NCBI GenBank assembly: GCA_903931945.1
Contig: CAIZEI010000006.1
Coordinates: forward strand, 1-64,000
Source of the DNA: an uncultured Hyphomicrobiales bacterium
Lineage (GTDB): Bacteria; Pseudomonadota; Alphaproteobacteria; Rhizobiales; Beijerinckiaceae
DNA: 64,000 nucleotides
Reading direction: 5' to 3'
Below are positions 44,012 to 52,097 of this stretch, one piece after another. How positions within the stretch are numbered: the first letter of the stretch is position 1; the number at the start of each line of letters is the position of its first letter. The notes under the pieces were generated by a model, which had not been told where the DNA came from, ran no database searches, and was given only the letters and a program-made list of their open reading frames with translations. The position numbers and the translations under genes were made by a program.

Positions 44012-44197
44012 GACGTTGTTGCGCACAAACCAGCCTGGGAACAAGGCAATAAAACATTTTATCGTGGAGGCGACCTACGCCGCGCCAATCGAGACAATCC
44101 GCGAGAACTCGCGAGCTATACCATCACTGAATTTGATCCCGTCAAGCGTCAGCCCTGGACCGGGGACTGGTTTGGCGCTGCGCCGGACGGGAAATAG
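44012..44197 (+). pseudogene. Possible remnant or unstarted small coding segment between ispE and VOC gene
   Basis: The frame starting at 44012 reads without stop to TAG at 44195-44197 and looks protein-like: HKPAWEQGNKTFYRGGDL, then ELASYTITEFDPVKRQPW and TGDWFGAAPDGK. It has no ATG, GTG or TTG start in frame after the ispE stop, so it is either the 3' end of a lost gene or a frameshifted extension. I do not recognise the parent family. The ORF track misses it because there is no start codon. Confidence 0.3.
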
Positions 44198-44265
44198 ATT
44201 TTGCCATCGACGGGGCCTTTACGACGTGAAAAGATGAAGGCCTTGCGAAAACGCGGGCAAAGCCG

Positions 44266-45132
44266 ATGACAATCCCAGTTTACGATCGAGCAGCCGAAGA
44301 CCTCGGCAATATAGTCAATCTTGGCCACGTCAATTATCGCGTTCCAGATCAAAGGCTCGCAACTTTGTTTTACGTCGCGGGTCTTGGTCTGACGCGCGAC
44401 CCCGCGATGATGACAAGCGTCGATAATATGTGGGTGAATGTAGGGGTCAGCCAGTTTCACCTGCCAACCGGTCCGGCGGTTGTCGCGCCGGGAATTTTGA
44501 CAGGCCTTGTCATTGCAGACCTTGAGGGACTCTCCGCGCGCCTGTCGCGTGTGCGCGCCCAGCTCGCCGGCACGCGCTTTGAATTCCATGCCGGGAACGA
44601 TGGCGTGGAAGTCATCTGTCCCTGGGGCAATCGCATCGCCTGCCACGCGCCGGATAACACGCGGTTCGGTCCGACAACGCTTGGCATGGCCTATGTCTCG
44701 TTTGAAATTCCGCGCGGGGCGGCGCAGGGGATCGCGCGCTTCTACCGCGATCTGATGGGCGCACTTGTGTCCGTTGAGCCGGGTGAGGACGGCGCGCGCG
44801 TGCAGGTTGTCTGCGGCAATCGTCAATATCTGATCTTTCAGGAAAAGGCGGCTCCTGCCGCCGCCTGTCCGGATCATCACATCCAGATCTATCTCGCGAA
44901 TTTTTCCGGACCTTACCGCGCGTTGCAAAAGCTTGGCGCGGAGATCGAGGAGTCCGGTCCCTGGCAATACCGGTTCAAAACCATTTTCGATCCGGTGGAT
45001 GGCCGCGCGTTGTTCACGCTCGATCATGAAATGCGCGCCATGACGCATCCCATGTACAATCGCCCGCTCATCAATCGAAATCCCGGGCAGTCCGCGCGGG
45101 ATTATCGCGCTGGCGCTGATTTTTTCAGCTGA
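44266..45132 (+). CDS. VOC-superfamily protein (glyoxalase/extradiol dioxygenase-like)
   Basis: 288 residues with two beta-alpha-beta-beta-beta modules: GHVNYRVPDQRLATLFYVAGLGL at the start, and ITPR-like AYVSFEIPRGAAQGIARFYRDLMG from about residue 145. Possible metal ligands are His in LGHVNY, His in DHHIQIY and Glu/Asp later, but the set is not as clear as in the protein at 62324. It could be a dioxygenase, isomerase or resistance protein. The spacer upstream (44011-44265) may hold a gene remnant. It is convergent with the liv-associated membrane protein (12 nt). Confidence 0.78.
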   Translation: MTIPVYDRAAEDLGNIVNLGHVNYRVPDQRLATLFYVAGLGLTRDPAMMTSVDNMWVNVGVSQFHLPTGPAVVAPGILTGLVIADLEGLSARLSRVRAQLAGTRFEFHAGNDGVEVICPWGNRIACHAPDNTRFGPTTLGMAYVSFEIPRGAAQGIARFYRDLMGALVSVEPGEDGARVQVVCGNRQYLIFQEKAAPAAACPDHHIQIYLANFSGPYRALQKLGAEIEESGPWQYRFKTIFDPVDGRALFTLDHEMRAMTHPMYNRPLINRNPGQSARDYRAGADFFS

Positions 45133-45144
45133 AACGGGGTCTGA

Positions 45145-45510
45145 TTACAGAAATGGATAGTGCGAGCGCATCTGCTTTGCGCGCGTCCTGCGCCAACCCG
45201 TGAAAGCGAAGGCGAGAAGCACAAGCGCCGTCAGGATCAATCCCGATAGAAGGCTCAGTGTGGCGAAAAAATCGCCTGCAACAATTGTCCCTGCCAATTC
45301 ATAGAGCGGCAGGATGGGAACCTGAAACAAGGCGTAGCAGAGGAAGTCGGCGACAGCCGCCAGCAGGACTGCGAAAATAAAACAGCGGCCAAAACCCTGC
45401 CAGGATTGGGCAAGCGCTCGCCCTGACGCAACGGCGGCGGGCGCGCCAAGCAGCAAGGTCACCGCAAACCAGACAAGCAGATCGTGCGTGGTCGCGGGAA
45501 GGGCGGACAT
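45145..45510 (-). CDS. Small four-helix membrane protein, last gene of the liv operon (DUF6867-like)
   Basis: About 121 residues. ATG 45510 overlaps the livF stop by one nucleotide (TGATG), with AGGGGGA just before. About three to four hydrophobic segments are visible (LLVWFAVTLLLGAPAAVA, FIFAVLLAAVADFLCYALF, LSLLSGLILTALVLLAFAF). Small membrane proteins of this size at the end of liv operons are known in Bradyrhizobium-like genomes; I believe the family is DUF6867 but cannot check. A role with the transporter is inferred from coupling alone. Confidence 0.75.
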   Translation of the reverse strand: MSALPATTHDLLVWFAVTLLLGAPAAVASGRALAQSWQGFGRCFIFAVLLAAVADFLCYALFQVPILPLYELAGTIVAGDFFATLSLLSGLILTALVLLAFAFTGWRRTRAKQMRSHYPFL

Positions 45511-46232
45511 CACTGTCCCCCTTCAAGATAGGCGGCGCGGATTTCCGGACGCTCAAGCAATTCGCGTCCCGCGCCCTGCATAGCGACAGCGCCATTGACG
45601 AGCACATAGGCGCGATGGGCCAGACGCAGCGCGTGATGCGCATTTTGTTCAACCAGAAACACCGTCAGGCCCTGCGTTTTGTTGAGATCGGCAATGACAT
45701 CGAAGATCAATTTGACGATGAGCGGCGCGAGACCCAGCGAGGGTTCGTCCAGCATCAGAAGCCGGGGCCGGCTCATCAGCGCCCGCGCGATCGCGAGCAT
45801 CTGCTGTTCGCCGCCAGACAGGGTGCCGCCGCGTTGTTGCGCGCGTTCTTTCAGGCGCGGAAAGATCGCGAACATACGCTCGACATCCTCGACAAAATGC
45901 CCAGAGCCGCAAACGGCGGCGCCCATTTGCAGATTTTCAAGCACGCTCATCCGCGCAAAAATGCGCCGGCCCTCTGGCGATTGGGCGATGCCAAGCCGGG
46001 CGATTTCATGGGTTGGCGTTTTTGTGATGTCGCGCCCGGCAAACGTAATCGACCCCCGGCGCGCTCTGGGATCGCCGGAGATTGTCATCATGAGCGTCGA
46101 TTTGCCCGCGCCATTGGCGCCGATCAGAGCAACAATCTCGCCCTCGTTCACATCGATATCGACGCCGCGCAGCGCGATGATATTGCCATAACAGGTTTCA
46201 ACGCCGCGAAGCGCGAGAAGCGTCGCGCTCAT
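45510..46232 (-). CDS. livF: Branched-chain amino-acid-type ABC transporter ATPase LivF
   Basis: 240 residues. Walker A GANGAGKST, Q-loop, ABC signature LSGGEQQMLAIARAL, Walker B LLMLDEPSLGL and the switch His. It hydrolyses ATP for the HAAT-family permease LivHM. The first 4 nt overlap the livG stop (ATGA) and its last base overlaps the next gene. The family also serves amides, urea and aromatic acids, so the substrate is not necessarily an amino acid. Confidence 0.96.
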   Translation of the reverse strand: MSATLLALRGVETCYGNIIALRGVDIDVNEGEIVALIGANGAGKSTLMMTISGDPRARRGSITFAGRDITKTPTHEIARLGIAQSPEGRRIFARMSVLENLQMGAAVCGSGHFVEDVERMFAIFPRLKERAQQRGGTLSGGEQQMLAIARALMSRPRLLMLDEPSLGLAPLIVKLIFDVIADLNKTQGLTVFLVEQNAHHALRLAHRAYVLVNGAVAMQGAGRELLERPEIRAAYLEGGQ

Positions 46233-47140
46233 TGCCCGCCCCCCACGCTTGCTTTGGTTTCCCCGGCATCGGCGACGCCAAGATAGGCGGCTATGACTGC
46301 GGGGTCCTCGCGCACCTGAACCGGCGCTCCATCTGCAATCCTGCGCCCGTAGTCCAATACGACAACGTGATCGGAAATCTTCATTACCACGCTCATGTCA
46401 TGTTCGATGAGCAGGATCGATACCCGATCTTTATCGCGGATCGATAGCAGAAGATCGTTCAGCTCGCCGGATTCGCGCGGGTTGAGCCCCGCGGCTGGTT
46501 CATCCAGACAGAGCAGCACGGGGTCAGCGCACATCGCGCGCGCGATTTCGAGTCGGCGTTGATCGCCATAGGGCAGAGCGCCGGCAGCGTCGTCAGCCCG
46601 GTCCAGAAGCCCGATGCGTTCGAGCCAGTTTGCGGCCTTGTCGAGCGCCAATTTCTCCGCCTGCGAATAGGAGGGAAGGCCAATCAATCCGCCGACTGTC
46701 ATCAGCGAGGCGCGCATGAGTTCGTTATGTTGCGCGACGATCAGATTTTCGAGAACGGTCATGCCCTGGAACAGTCGGATGTTCTGGAACGTCCGGCCGA
46801 CGCGCGCGGAACGTGCGATTTCATGGCCCGGCATACGTTCAAGCAAATAGAGATCGCAGGTTTGCGAGACCGCGCTTCGGCGGCCTGAACGCGTCAAGGC
46901 TTCAACGCCCGTCGCTTCGATCTTGCCGCTGCGCGCAAGCGCAATGCGCCCGATGGTCGGCTTGTAAAATCCGGTAATGCAATTGAACACCGTCGTTTTG
47001 CCCGCTCCGTTCGGGCCGATCAGCGCTGTAATATCGCCCCGCCCGGCGACGAAGGAAAAGTCATCGACCGCCACAAGACCGCCAAAACGCATCGAAAGAT
47101 GATCGACCGCGAGCAATGGTTCAGAAAGCCAGCGCGTCAA
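46229..47140 (-). CDS. livG: Branched-chain amino-acid-type ABC transporter ATPase LivG
   Basis: 303 residues, longer than the E. coli protein (255) because of an insertion after the Walker A helix (about residues 75-115, [21 protein letters not shown]) that is usual in rhizobial LivG. Walker [10 protein letters not shown], Walker [12 protein letters not shown], and the LivG-specific LNPRES. The signature motif is degenerate ([15 protein letters not shown]), as normal for LivG. ATGA overlaps with both neighbours. Confidence 0.96.
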   Translation of the reverse strand: MTRWLSEPLLAVDHLSMRFGGLVAVDDFSFVAGRGDITALIGPNGAGKTTVFNCITGFYKPTIGRIALARSGKIEATGVEALTRSGRRSAVSQTCDLYLLERMPGHEIARSARVGRTFQNIRLFQGMTVLENLIVAQHNELMRASLMTVGGLIGLPSYSQAEKLALDKAANWLERIGLLDRADDAAGALPYGDQRRLEIARAMCADPVLLCLDEPAAGLNPRESGELNDLLLSIRDKDRVSILLIEHDMSVVMKISDHVVVLDYGRRIADGAPVQVREDPAVIAAYLGVADAGETKASVGGGQ

Positions 47141-48663
47141 CCGCGACCCTCCCCGACATGTTCTCCAGAAATTGCCGCACGCGATCTAAGGTAGATCGAA
47201 GGCGCCCGTGAGGAGACGACGCCGCGTGGTTTCCAGATCATCATCACCACCATGGCGAGGCCAAACACGAGCATCCGGTATTGCGCAGGATCGAAGGATT
47301 CGCCGAAAACCTGCTTCAGAATGTCGAGCTCGCGCAGGATTTCCATACCTCCGATCAACGCGACTGCAGCTGCGGCGACGCCAAGTTGTGAGCCCATCCC
47401 ACCGAGCACAACGATGGCGAGGATGGTCGCGCTCTCGCCAAATGTGAAGCTTTCCGGACTGACGAAATTTTGTCGTACGGCAAAGAAAGCCCCTGCGAAT
47501 CCGGCAAACATGGCGCCTAAAGCAAAAGCCGTGAGTTTGGTGCTGACAGTGTCGACGCCCAGCGAACGGCAGGCGATTTCATCTTCGCGCAGGGCTTCCC
47601 AAGCTCGGCCAATTGGCAACCGGCGCAGCCGCAGGGTTGCCGCGTTGGTCAATAACGCCAGACACAGAATGAGGTAGAAGAGAAAGATCGTGCGGTGGAT
47701 CGGCGAGAATTCAAGCCCGAATCGCGCGGCAAAACCTGTTTCGTCGTCATCGATAAACGGAATGCCGAAAAAGGTGATGCGCGGAATCGATGAAATTCCT
47801 GCATAGCCGTTGGTGAGATCGGTCCAGTTGATCAAAACAACCCGGATGATCTCCCCAAAGCCCAATGTGACGATGGCAAGATAATCGCCGCGCAGTCGCA
47901 GCACCGGAATCCCGAGCAACACGCCCCAGAATGCCGCAAAGAGACCTGCAAGCGGCAGGCAAATCCAGAACGACAGGCCAAAGACTGTCGATAACAGCGC
48001 ATAGGTATAGGCGCCCACAGCATAGAACGCGACATAGCCAAGATCGAGCAATCCGGCGAGGCCGACAACAATATTCAGGCCCCAGCCGAGCATGACATAG
48101 ATCAGGATCTGGACGCCGTAATTGTTGATCCATTTGAGCGAACCCTGCGGACCTAACAGCCACAGCGCCAGCAGAGGAAACGCAAAAAGGGCAAACACGC
48201 CCGCAAATTCCATGTGACGCGATCGGGCGCCCAGAAACGCGCGCGCGCCCTGCTGTTTGCGGGCGAGCGCAGACGTTGCAGCGAACGGCGCTGTCAACCA
48301 GAGGCCGACCATCGCCGCCAGAGCGACCGCCAATGCGACGAGCTCCGGCGCCGGAAAATCAGCGTCCATTCCCCAGGCGTCGATGACCAAATAGATCGCT
48401 GCAAACGCGGCGCAGACAAACACTATCCAGCGCGCAGCAACCCCCGCTCCCGGAACGCGCGCTGCAAGGCGTCCGAAAAAGACCAGCATGGCCGCGCCAA
48501 ACATCAGCGGCCAGCGCTGTTCAAGTTCGAGCTTGTTGTCGAGATTTTCGACAGTCCGCAGCGCAAGAATGGGAAATGAAAGCCCCGCAGTGACAAGAGC
48601 GGCGGCGCCAGCATCGCGTAACGCCTCCCATAGTCCGCCGCCGGTTTCCTGCCTCAAATCCAT
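47137..48663 (-). CDS. livM: Branched-chain amino-acid-type ABC transporter permease LivM, long form
   Basis: 508 residues against roughly 320-430 for common LivM; the extra ~150 residues at the N-terminus contain about four more hydrophobic segments (e.g. [20 protein letters not shown]). The permease core runs from about residue 180 with [41 protein letters not shown], the EAA-like [15 protein letters not shown] and [15 protein letters not shown]. It ends in the start of livG (4-nt overlap) and starts 2 nt after the livH stop. Confidence 0.95.
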   Translation of the reverse strand: MDLRQETGGGLWEALRDAGAAALVTAGLSFPILALRTVENLDNKLELEQRWPLMFGAAMLVFFGRLAARVPGAGVAARWIVFVCAAFAAIYLVIDAWGMDADFPAPELVALAVALAAMVGLWLTAPFAATSALARKQQGARAFLGARSRHMEFAGVFALFAFPLLALWLLGPQGSLKWINNYGVQILIYVMLGWGLNIVVGLAGLLDLGYVAFYAVGAYTYALLSTVFGLSFWICLPLAGLFAAFWGVLLGIPVLRLRGDYLAIVTLGFGEIIRVVLINWTDLTNGYAGISSIPRITFFGIPFIDDDETGFAARFGLEFSPIHRTIFLFYLILCLALLTNAATLRLRRLPIGRAWEALREDEIACRSLGVDTVSTKLTAFALGAMFAGFAGAFFAVRQNFVSPESFTFGESATILAIVVLGGMGSQLGVAAAAVALIGGMEILRELDILKQVFGESFDPAQYRMLVFGLAMVVMMIWKPRGVVSSRAPSIYLRSRAAISGEHVGEGRG

Positions 48664-48665
48664 GC

Positions 48666-49580
48666 CTAGACTTTCTCGACCTCGGGGCGACCCAACAGGC
48701 CGGACGGCATGAAGATCAGCGTGACAATCAGAATGGCGTAGGGCGCGACATCCTTATAATCGCTGGAGAAATATGCAGAGAAAAAGACTTCGACGAGACC
48801 GATGATGAGCCCGCCGATCACCGCGCCCTGAAGCGAACCGATGCCGCCAAACACAGCCGCCGTGAAAGCCTTCAATCCCGGCGCAGCGCCGTCGGCGAAA
48901 TTCACCACGCCATAATAAACCATATAGAGCGTGCCCGCGACGGCGGCGAGCATCGCGCCGATCACGAAGGTCATGGATATTGTGCGGTTGACGTCAACGC
49001 CAAGCAGCGCAGCCATTTTGCGATCTTGCTCGCAGGCGCGTTGCGCACGCCCCAGCGAGGTCTTCTGAACAAGAAACCAGAACCCCGCAAGCAGAAGCGC
49101 CGTCACCGAAACAATCATGATCTGCTTGTAGGAGAGCGTCACATCATAGCCGCCGACCTCGACTTTGATAAGGTCGGTGAAGAGCGGCGGCGTCGGCTTG
49201 TTGCGAGGACCCTGCACAACCTGCACAAAATTCGACAGGAAGATCGACATGCCAATGGCTGAAATCAGTGGCGCAAGACGGAACGAACCGCGCAGGGGCC
49301 GGTACGCAACGCGTTCAATCGCCCAGTTCCAAAGGCCGGTAAAGACCATTGCGCCGAGCAGCACAAGAATGAAGGCGAGCGGCAACGACAGCACGCCGAA
49401 CATCTGCGTCAACGCCAGATAGAAAATCAGGGCGATGAAAGCAGACAACATGAACACATCGCCATGCGCGAAATTGACCATTCCGATGATTCCGAAAACC
49501 ATCGTGTAGCCGATGGCGATCAGCCCGTAGATCGAGCCGAGCGTAACGCCATTGATCAACTGTTGCAGGAAATTGCCCAT
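48666..49580 (-). CDS. livH: Branched-chain amino-acid-type ABC transporter permease LivH
   Basis: 304 residues with eight or so membrane helices. LivH landmarks: [34 protein letters not shown] at the start, [21 protein letters not shown] (coupling helix) and [18 protein letters not shown] near the end. First of the five-gene liv operon; 104 nt separate it from the upstream MetE-C-like gene. No livK gene is nearby. Confidence 0.96.
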   Translation of the reverse strand: MGNFLQQLINGVTLGSIYGLIAIGYTMVFGIIGMVNFAHGDVFMLSAFIALIFYLALTQMFGVLSLPLAFILVLLGAMVFTGLWNWAIERVAYRPLRGSFRLAPLISAIGMSIFLSNFVQVVQGPRNKPTPPLFTDLIKVEVGGYDVTLSYKQIMIVSVTALLLAGFWFLVQKTSLGRAQRACEQDRKMAALLGVDVNRTISMTFVIGAMLAAVAGTLYMVYYGVVNFADGAAPGLKAFTAAVFGGIGSLQGAVIGGLIIGLVEVFFSAYFSSDYKDVAPYAILIVTLIFMPSGLLGRPEVEKV

Positions 49581-49684
49581 AAGGGCGAGACTCCGGAATG
49601 AGGGCTTTTAATTCAAAACTCAAGAACCGGATTCTATAGCAGAACAAGGCCGGGCGTCGACTGCCAGCCGCGCCCGGAATGCCT

Positions 49685-50851
49685 CTATTTCTTCCACAAT
49701 GCCGATGTGGCGATCCGCGCGCCTTCCGCCAGCGCTTCAAACTTCGCCCATACGACTTCGGGTTCAATTTCCGGCGGTTGGCCGGGCGCCAGCGTCGAGG
49801 CAAATCCACAGTCTGTGGAGGCGATCACATTCTCGCGTCCGACGATCTCCGCCACCTTGACGATGCGCTCGGCGACGAGATCGGGATGTTCGACGATCAC
49901 GGAGGCATGGGTGATGCAACCTGGCATCAGGATGCGGCCTTCCGGCAATTTGACGTTTTGCCACACCCGCCATTCATGTTCGTGGCGAGGATTGGCCATT
50001 TCAAACGAATAATATCCCGCCTTGATGGTCACGATCAGATCGGCCAGATGCTTCATCTCCATGTCGCTGACGCGCGGCCCCATGTTGATGCCATAGCAGG
50101 TGTGATGTCGAACCCGGCTTTCCGGGATGTTGCGCAACGCATGATTCAGCGCCTCGATCCGGCGCCTGGCCCAGGCGCGAGACTCTTCAATAGAATCAGC
50201 GGGGGTGAGCATATAGTGCATGGCGAGACGGGGATCGTCGATCTGCACACAGAATCCGGCGGCGACGATGGCCTCATATTCCTCGCGCATCGCTTCGGCG
50301 ACAGCAAATACATGCTCTTCATCGGTTTTGTAATAGCGGTTTTCCATCAATCCGGCGCAACTTGAAGGCGACACGGACGGCATGAAAACGTCCACGGGAT
50401 CGCGCCCCTGGAGGGCAGCCTTGAGATTGGCGATATCCTCGGCGACCTGGGTATGGCCGGTGTACTTGATCGGGCCTGCGCACGCAAAGCGCGCCTGCGC
50501 AGACCCCGAATGCGCGCCACCCCTGTAGAAGTTCGGGAAGGCCGCGTTCTCGCGCGTCCGCCGCTCGCCTGCTTTGGGCGCGATCGCTCCAAGGCCCTGC
50601 AATCTTTCGGTCGCATAAATCTGAAAACTGGTCTTGGATTGTTCGCCATCGCTGACGATGTCGACGCCAACCTTCATCTGCTGACCGACAGTCTCCGCCA
50701 CGGCTTCGCGAATGCGTTGCGCCAGCAGGCCCGTATCGAACTCCTGTTTGGTCATGCGTTTGAAGAGCAGGCCGGACAGTTCATCCGGGCGTGGCAGGCT
50801 GCCGGTATGCGTTGTCAAAATTCGCTTCTGGCGCTCGTCAAGCCGCAACAT
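49685..50851 (-). CDS. Cobalamin-independent methionine synthase C-terminal-domain family protein (UROD/MetE-like)
   Basis: 388 residues; a single barrel matching the catalytic half of MetE but without the N-terminal half. It begins ILTTHTGSLPRPDEL and has VSDGEQSKTSF, VQIDDPRLAMHY, HHTCYGINMGP (His and Cys zinc-site candidates) and IASTDCGFASTLAP (second Cys). Short MetE-like enzymes transfer methyl or alkyl groups to thiols, including epoxyalkane:coenzyme M transferase-like proteins; the substrate is unknown. It is directly upstream of livH on the same strand, so a transported substrate may be related. Confidence 0.88.
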   Translation of the reverse strand: MLRLDERQKRILTTHTGSLPRPDELSGLLFKRMTKQEFDTGLLAQRIREAVAETVGQQMKVGVDIVSDGEQSKTSFQIYATERLQGLGAIAPKAGERRTRENAAFPNFYRGGAHSGSAQARFACAGPIKYTGHTQVAEDIANLKAALQGRDPVDVFMPSVSPSSCAGLMENRYYKTDEEHVFAVAEAMREEYEAIVAAGFCVQIDDPRLAMHYMLTPADSIEESRAWARRRIEALNHALRNIPESRVRHHTCYGINMGPRVSDMEMKHLADLIVTIKAGYYSFEMANPRHEHEWRVWQNVKLPEGRILMPGCITHASVIVEHPDLVAERIVKVAEIVGRENVIASTDCGFASTLAPGQPPEIEPEVVWAKFEALAEGARIATSALWKK

Positions 50852-50946
50852 TGATTTCTCCCGGTTGGTGCCAAGTCGCCGTGTTCGCGCGGCGCATCAA
50901 AAAAGTCAAAGATAGGGCCATTGGAAGGACTTTGATCGACTGGACA

Positions 50947-51267
50947 TGGTGCGGGCGGCCGGAATCGAACCGGCACAGGCCTTTCGGCCCTACGGATTTT
51001 CTTACCACTACGGCTTTCGCCGCCCCGCCTGCGCGGGTTTGTGGTCTGGACTATCCCTTCGCCCTGGCCGATACGCCCGAAGGCGCAGGCTACAGGCGCT
51101 GCCCGTCTAGTCTCTACACCTTCCCGCCGCAGATCCGCGGCAGGCTTGGCTCGGGATTGCCACTCGCGAGGTTTCCCCGACTTTGAGCAGTTCTACTTCC
51201 CCGGTTTCCCGGGGAGCACTCAAATTGGTTTCAAGTCCGTTGCGTCTACCAGTTTCGCCACGCCCGC
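50947..51267 (-). tRNA. trnL: tRNA-Leu(UAA), split by a group I intron
   Basis: The minus strand from 51267 gives acceptor GCGGGCG, D-arm with TGGTAGAC, and anticodon 5' half ACGGA-CTT ending at 51233. After a 232-nt interruption the 3' exon (51000-50947) resumes AAAATCCGT, a long class II variable arm (GGGCC-GAAA-GGCC), T-arm GCCGG-TTCGATT-CCGGC, acceptor CGCCCGC, discriminator A and encoded CCA. Spliced, the loop is CTTAAAA with anticodon TAA: leucine. All 7 acceptor, 5 anticodon and 5 T-stem pairs form. The split lies between anticodon bases 34 and 35, the same place as the cyanobacterial and plastid tRNA-Leu(UAA) intron. It is followed by the MetE-like gene on the same strand. Confidence 0.95.
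51001..51232 (-). ncRNA. Group I self-splicing intron (232 nt) in tRNA-Leu(UAA)
   Basis: It starts after a U of the 5' exon and ends with G (GTGGTAAG), as group I introns do. P1: exon ACUU pairs with intron GAGU, with the required U-G wobble at the splice site; the UUU next to it can pair with the 3' exon AAA (P10). P2 is CCCCGG-GAAA-CCGGGG, a GNRA-capped hairpin. The P3/P4 segment reads GGCAATCCCGAGCCAAGCC. The conserved P7 strands are AGAGACTAGACG (51104-51115) and GGGATAGTCCAG (51046-51057). A GGCGGCGAAAGCCG hairpin near the end fits P9. No homing-endonuclease ORF fits. Layout resembles subgroup IC3 of bacterial tRNA introns. Confidence 0.93.
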
Positions 51268-51279
51268 AAATCCGCCGGT

Positions 51280-51308
51280 CTTATAGGCTGGACCTTGCCG
51301 GGAACCAA
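51280..51308 (-). promoter_or_regulatory. Promoter of the tRNA-Leu gene
   Basis: On the minus strand TTGGTT (51303-51308), a 17-nt spacer and TATAAG (51280-51285) stand 12 nt upstream of the tRNA 5' end, the right geometry for a short leader removed by RNase P. Confidence 0.7.
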
Positions 51309-51407
51309 GAGCTTTCCGCAGCTAGAGCAATTGGGCGACGCTTGTGTATATTTGCTCAATTTATTCCCGGATTGAAATAATTTAGACGAAAATAAAAATT
51401 TATATTG

Positions 51408-51430
51408 CACGTTTACGGTAATTAAACGTG
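51408..51430 (+). promoter_or_regulatory. Inverted repeat, possible operator
   Basis: CACGTTT and AAACGTG separated by 9 nt, 20 nt before the start of the 205-residue membrane-protein gene, in an AT-rich promoter-like stretch (51360-51420). Spacing fits a dimeric repressor site; no regulator is assigned. Confidence 0.4.
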
Positions 51431-51449
51431 GTCGCACTATGACGTCGTC

Positions 51450-52067
51450 ATGGCACAGGCAAAAGCGGCATCTTTCGGCAAACGCGGAGCAGTCACCCGC
51501 AACGCAACCCCAACGCTCGTGCAACGTCCGACGCGGGAAACGGCGCTGACCATGACCGAATCCGGTCTGCCGCTGGAAGAAATCGCCAAAAAGCTGCTCG
51601 CAACAAGTCCTTCGGATAAAGCTGACGCGAAGGCGGACATCGTAAACGCAAGGACCGGCGTTGTTCCGTGGTCATGGCGCGCCGCAACGCTTGCGGGCGT
51701 TTCGGCAGCCTGCCTCCAGGCGGGCGCGGTGGTTTTGGCGGCGCAGTCGCCGAACTCTTTGTTGCCGGGAATTCCCGTTGAAATTGGAGGCGCGGGGACA
51801 GCGGCGGCTCCTGTGCTGATCGCCTATGGGCTCTGGTCGGGCGGACAGGACGCTGCCTCGGCCCTGCTTTTCTCGCATTTTGGATTACGTTCGCTCAACA
51901 TGACTTCACCCATCGCCTATGCGATCTGTGGCGCCGTCATGGGTGTGGCGTCCGCCTACCTGATGCAGGTATTGAATGTTGGCGAAGCCGCAAGCGTTAC
52001 GGATGCAATCATGGGGTTGATCGCGGGTTTCATGTACCGCACGCTCGCCGGTATAAAAACGGCCTGA
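51450..52067 (+). CDS. Hypothetical membrane protein
   Basis: 205 residues, not recognised. A basic, probably cytoplasmic N-terminal 70 residues include TMTESGLPLEEIAKKLLATSPS, a helix-turn-helix-like or helical segment. About four membrane helices follow (near residues 78-100, 115-135, 150-172 and 180-200). There is no clear ribosome-binding site before ATG 51450. The 5' flank is strikingly AT-rich compared with the region, with an inverted repeat, suggesting regulated expression. It is convergent with the P450 gene. Confidence 0.65.
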   Translation: MAQAKAASFGKRGAVTRNATPTLVQRPTRETALTMTESGLPLEEIAKKLLATSPSDKADAKADIVNARTGVVPWSWRAATLAGVSAACLQAGAVVLAAQSPNSLLPGIPVEIGGAGTAAAPVLIAYGLWSGGQDAASALLFSHFGLRSLNMTSPIAYAICGAVMGVASAYLMQVLNVGEAASVTDAIMGLIAGFMYRTLAGIKTA

Positions 52068-52097
52068 GAGGCGCTCGCCGCCGCGTTTGGCAATGCA

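Noticed and set aside
50791-51286. Plus-strand ORFs across the tRNA-Leu/intron locus
   Set aside because: They run antisense through structured RNA sequence and have no protein features.
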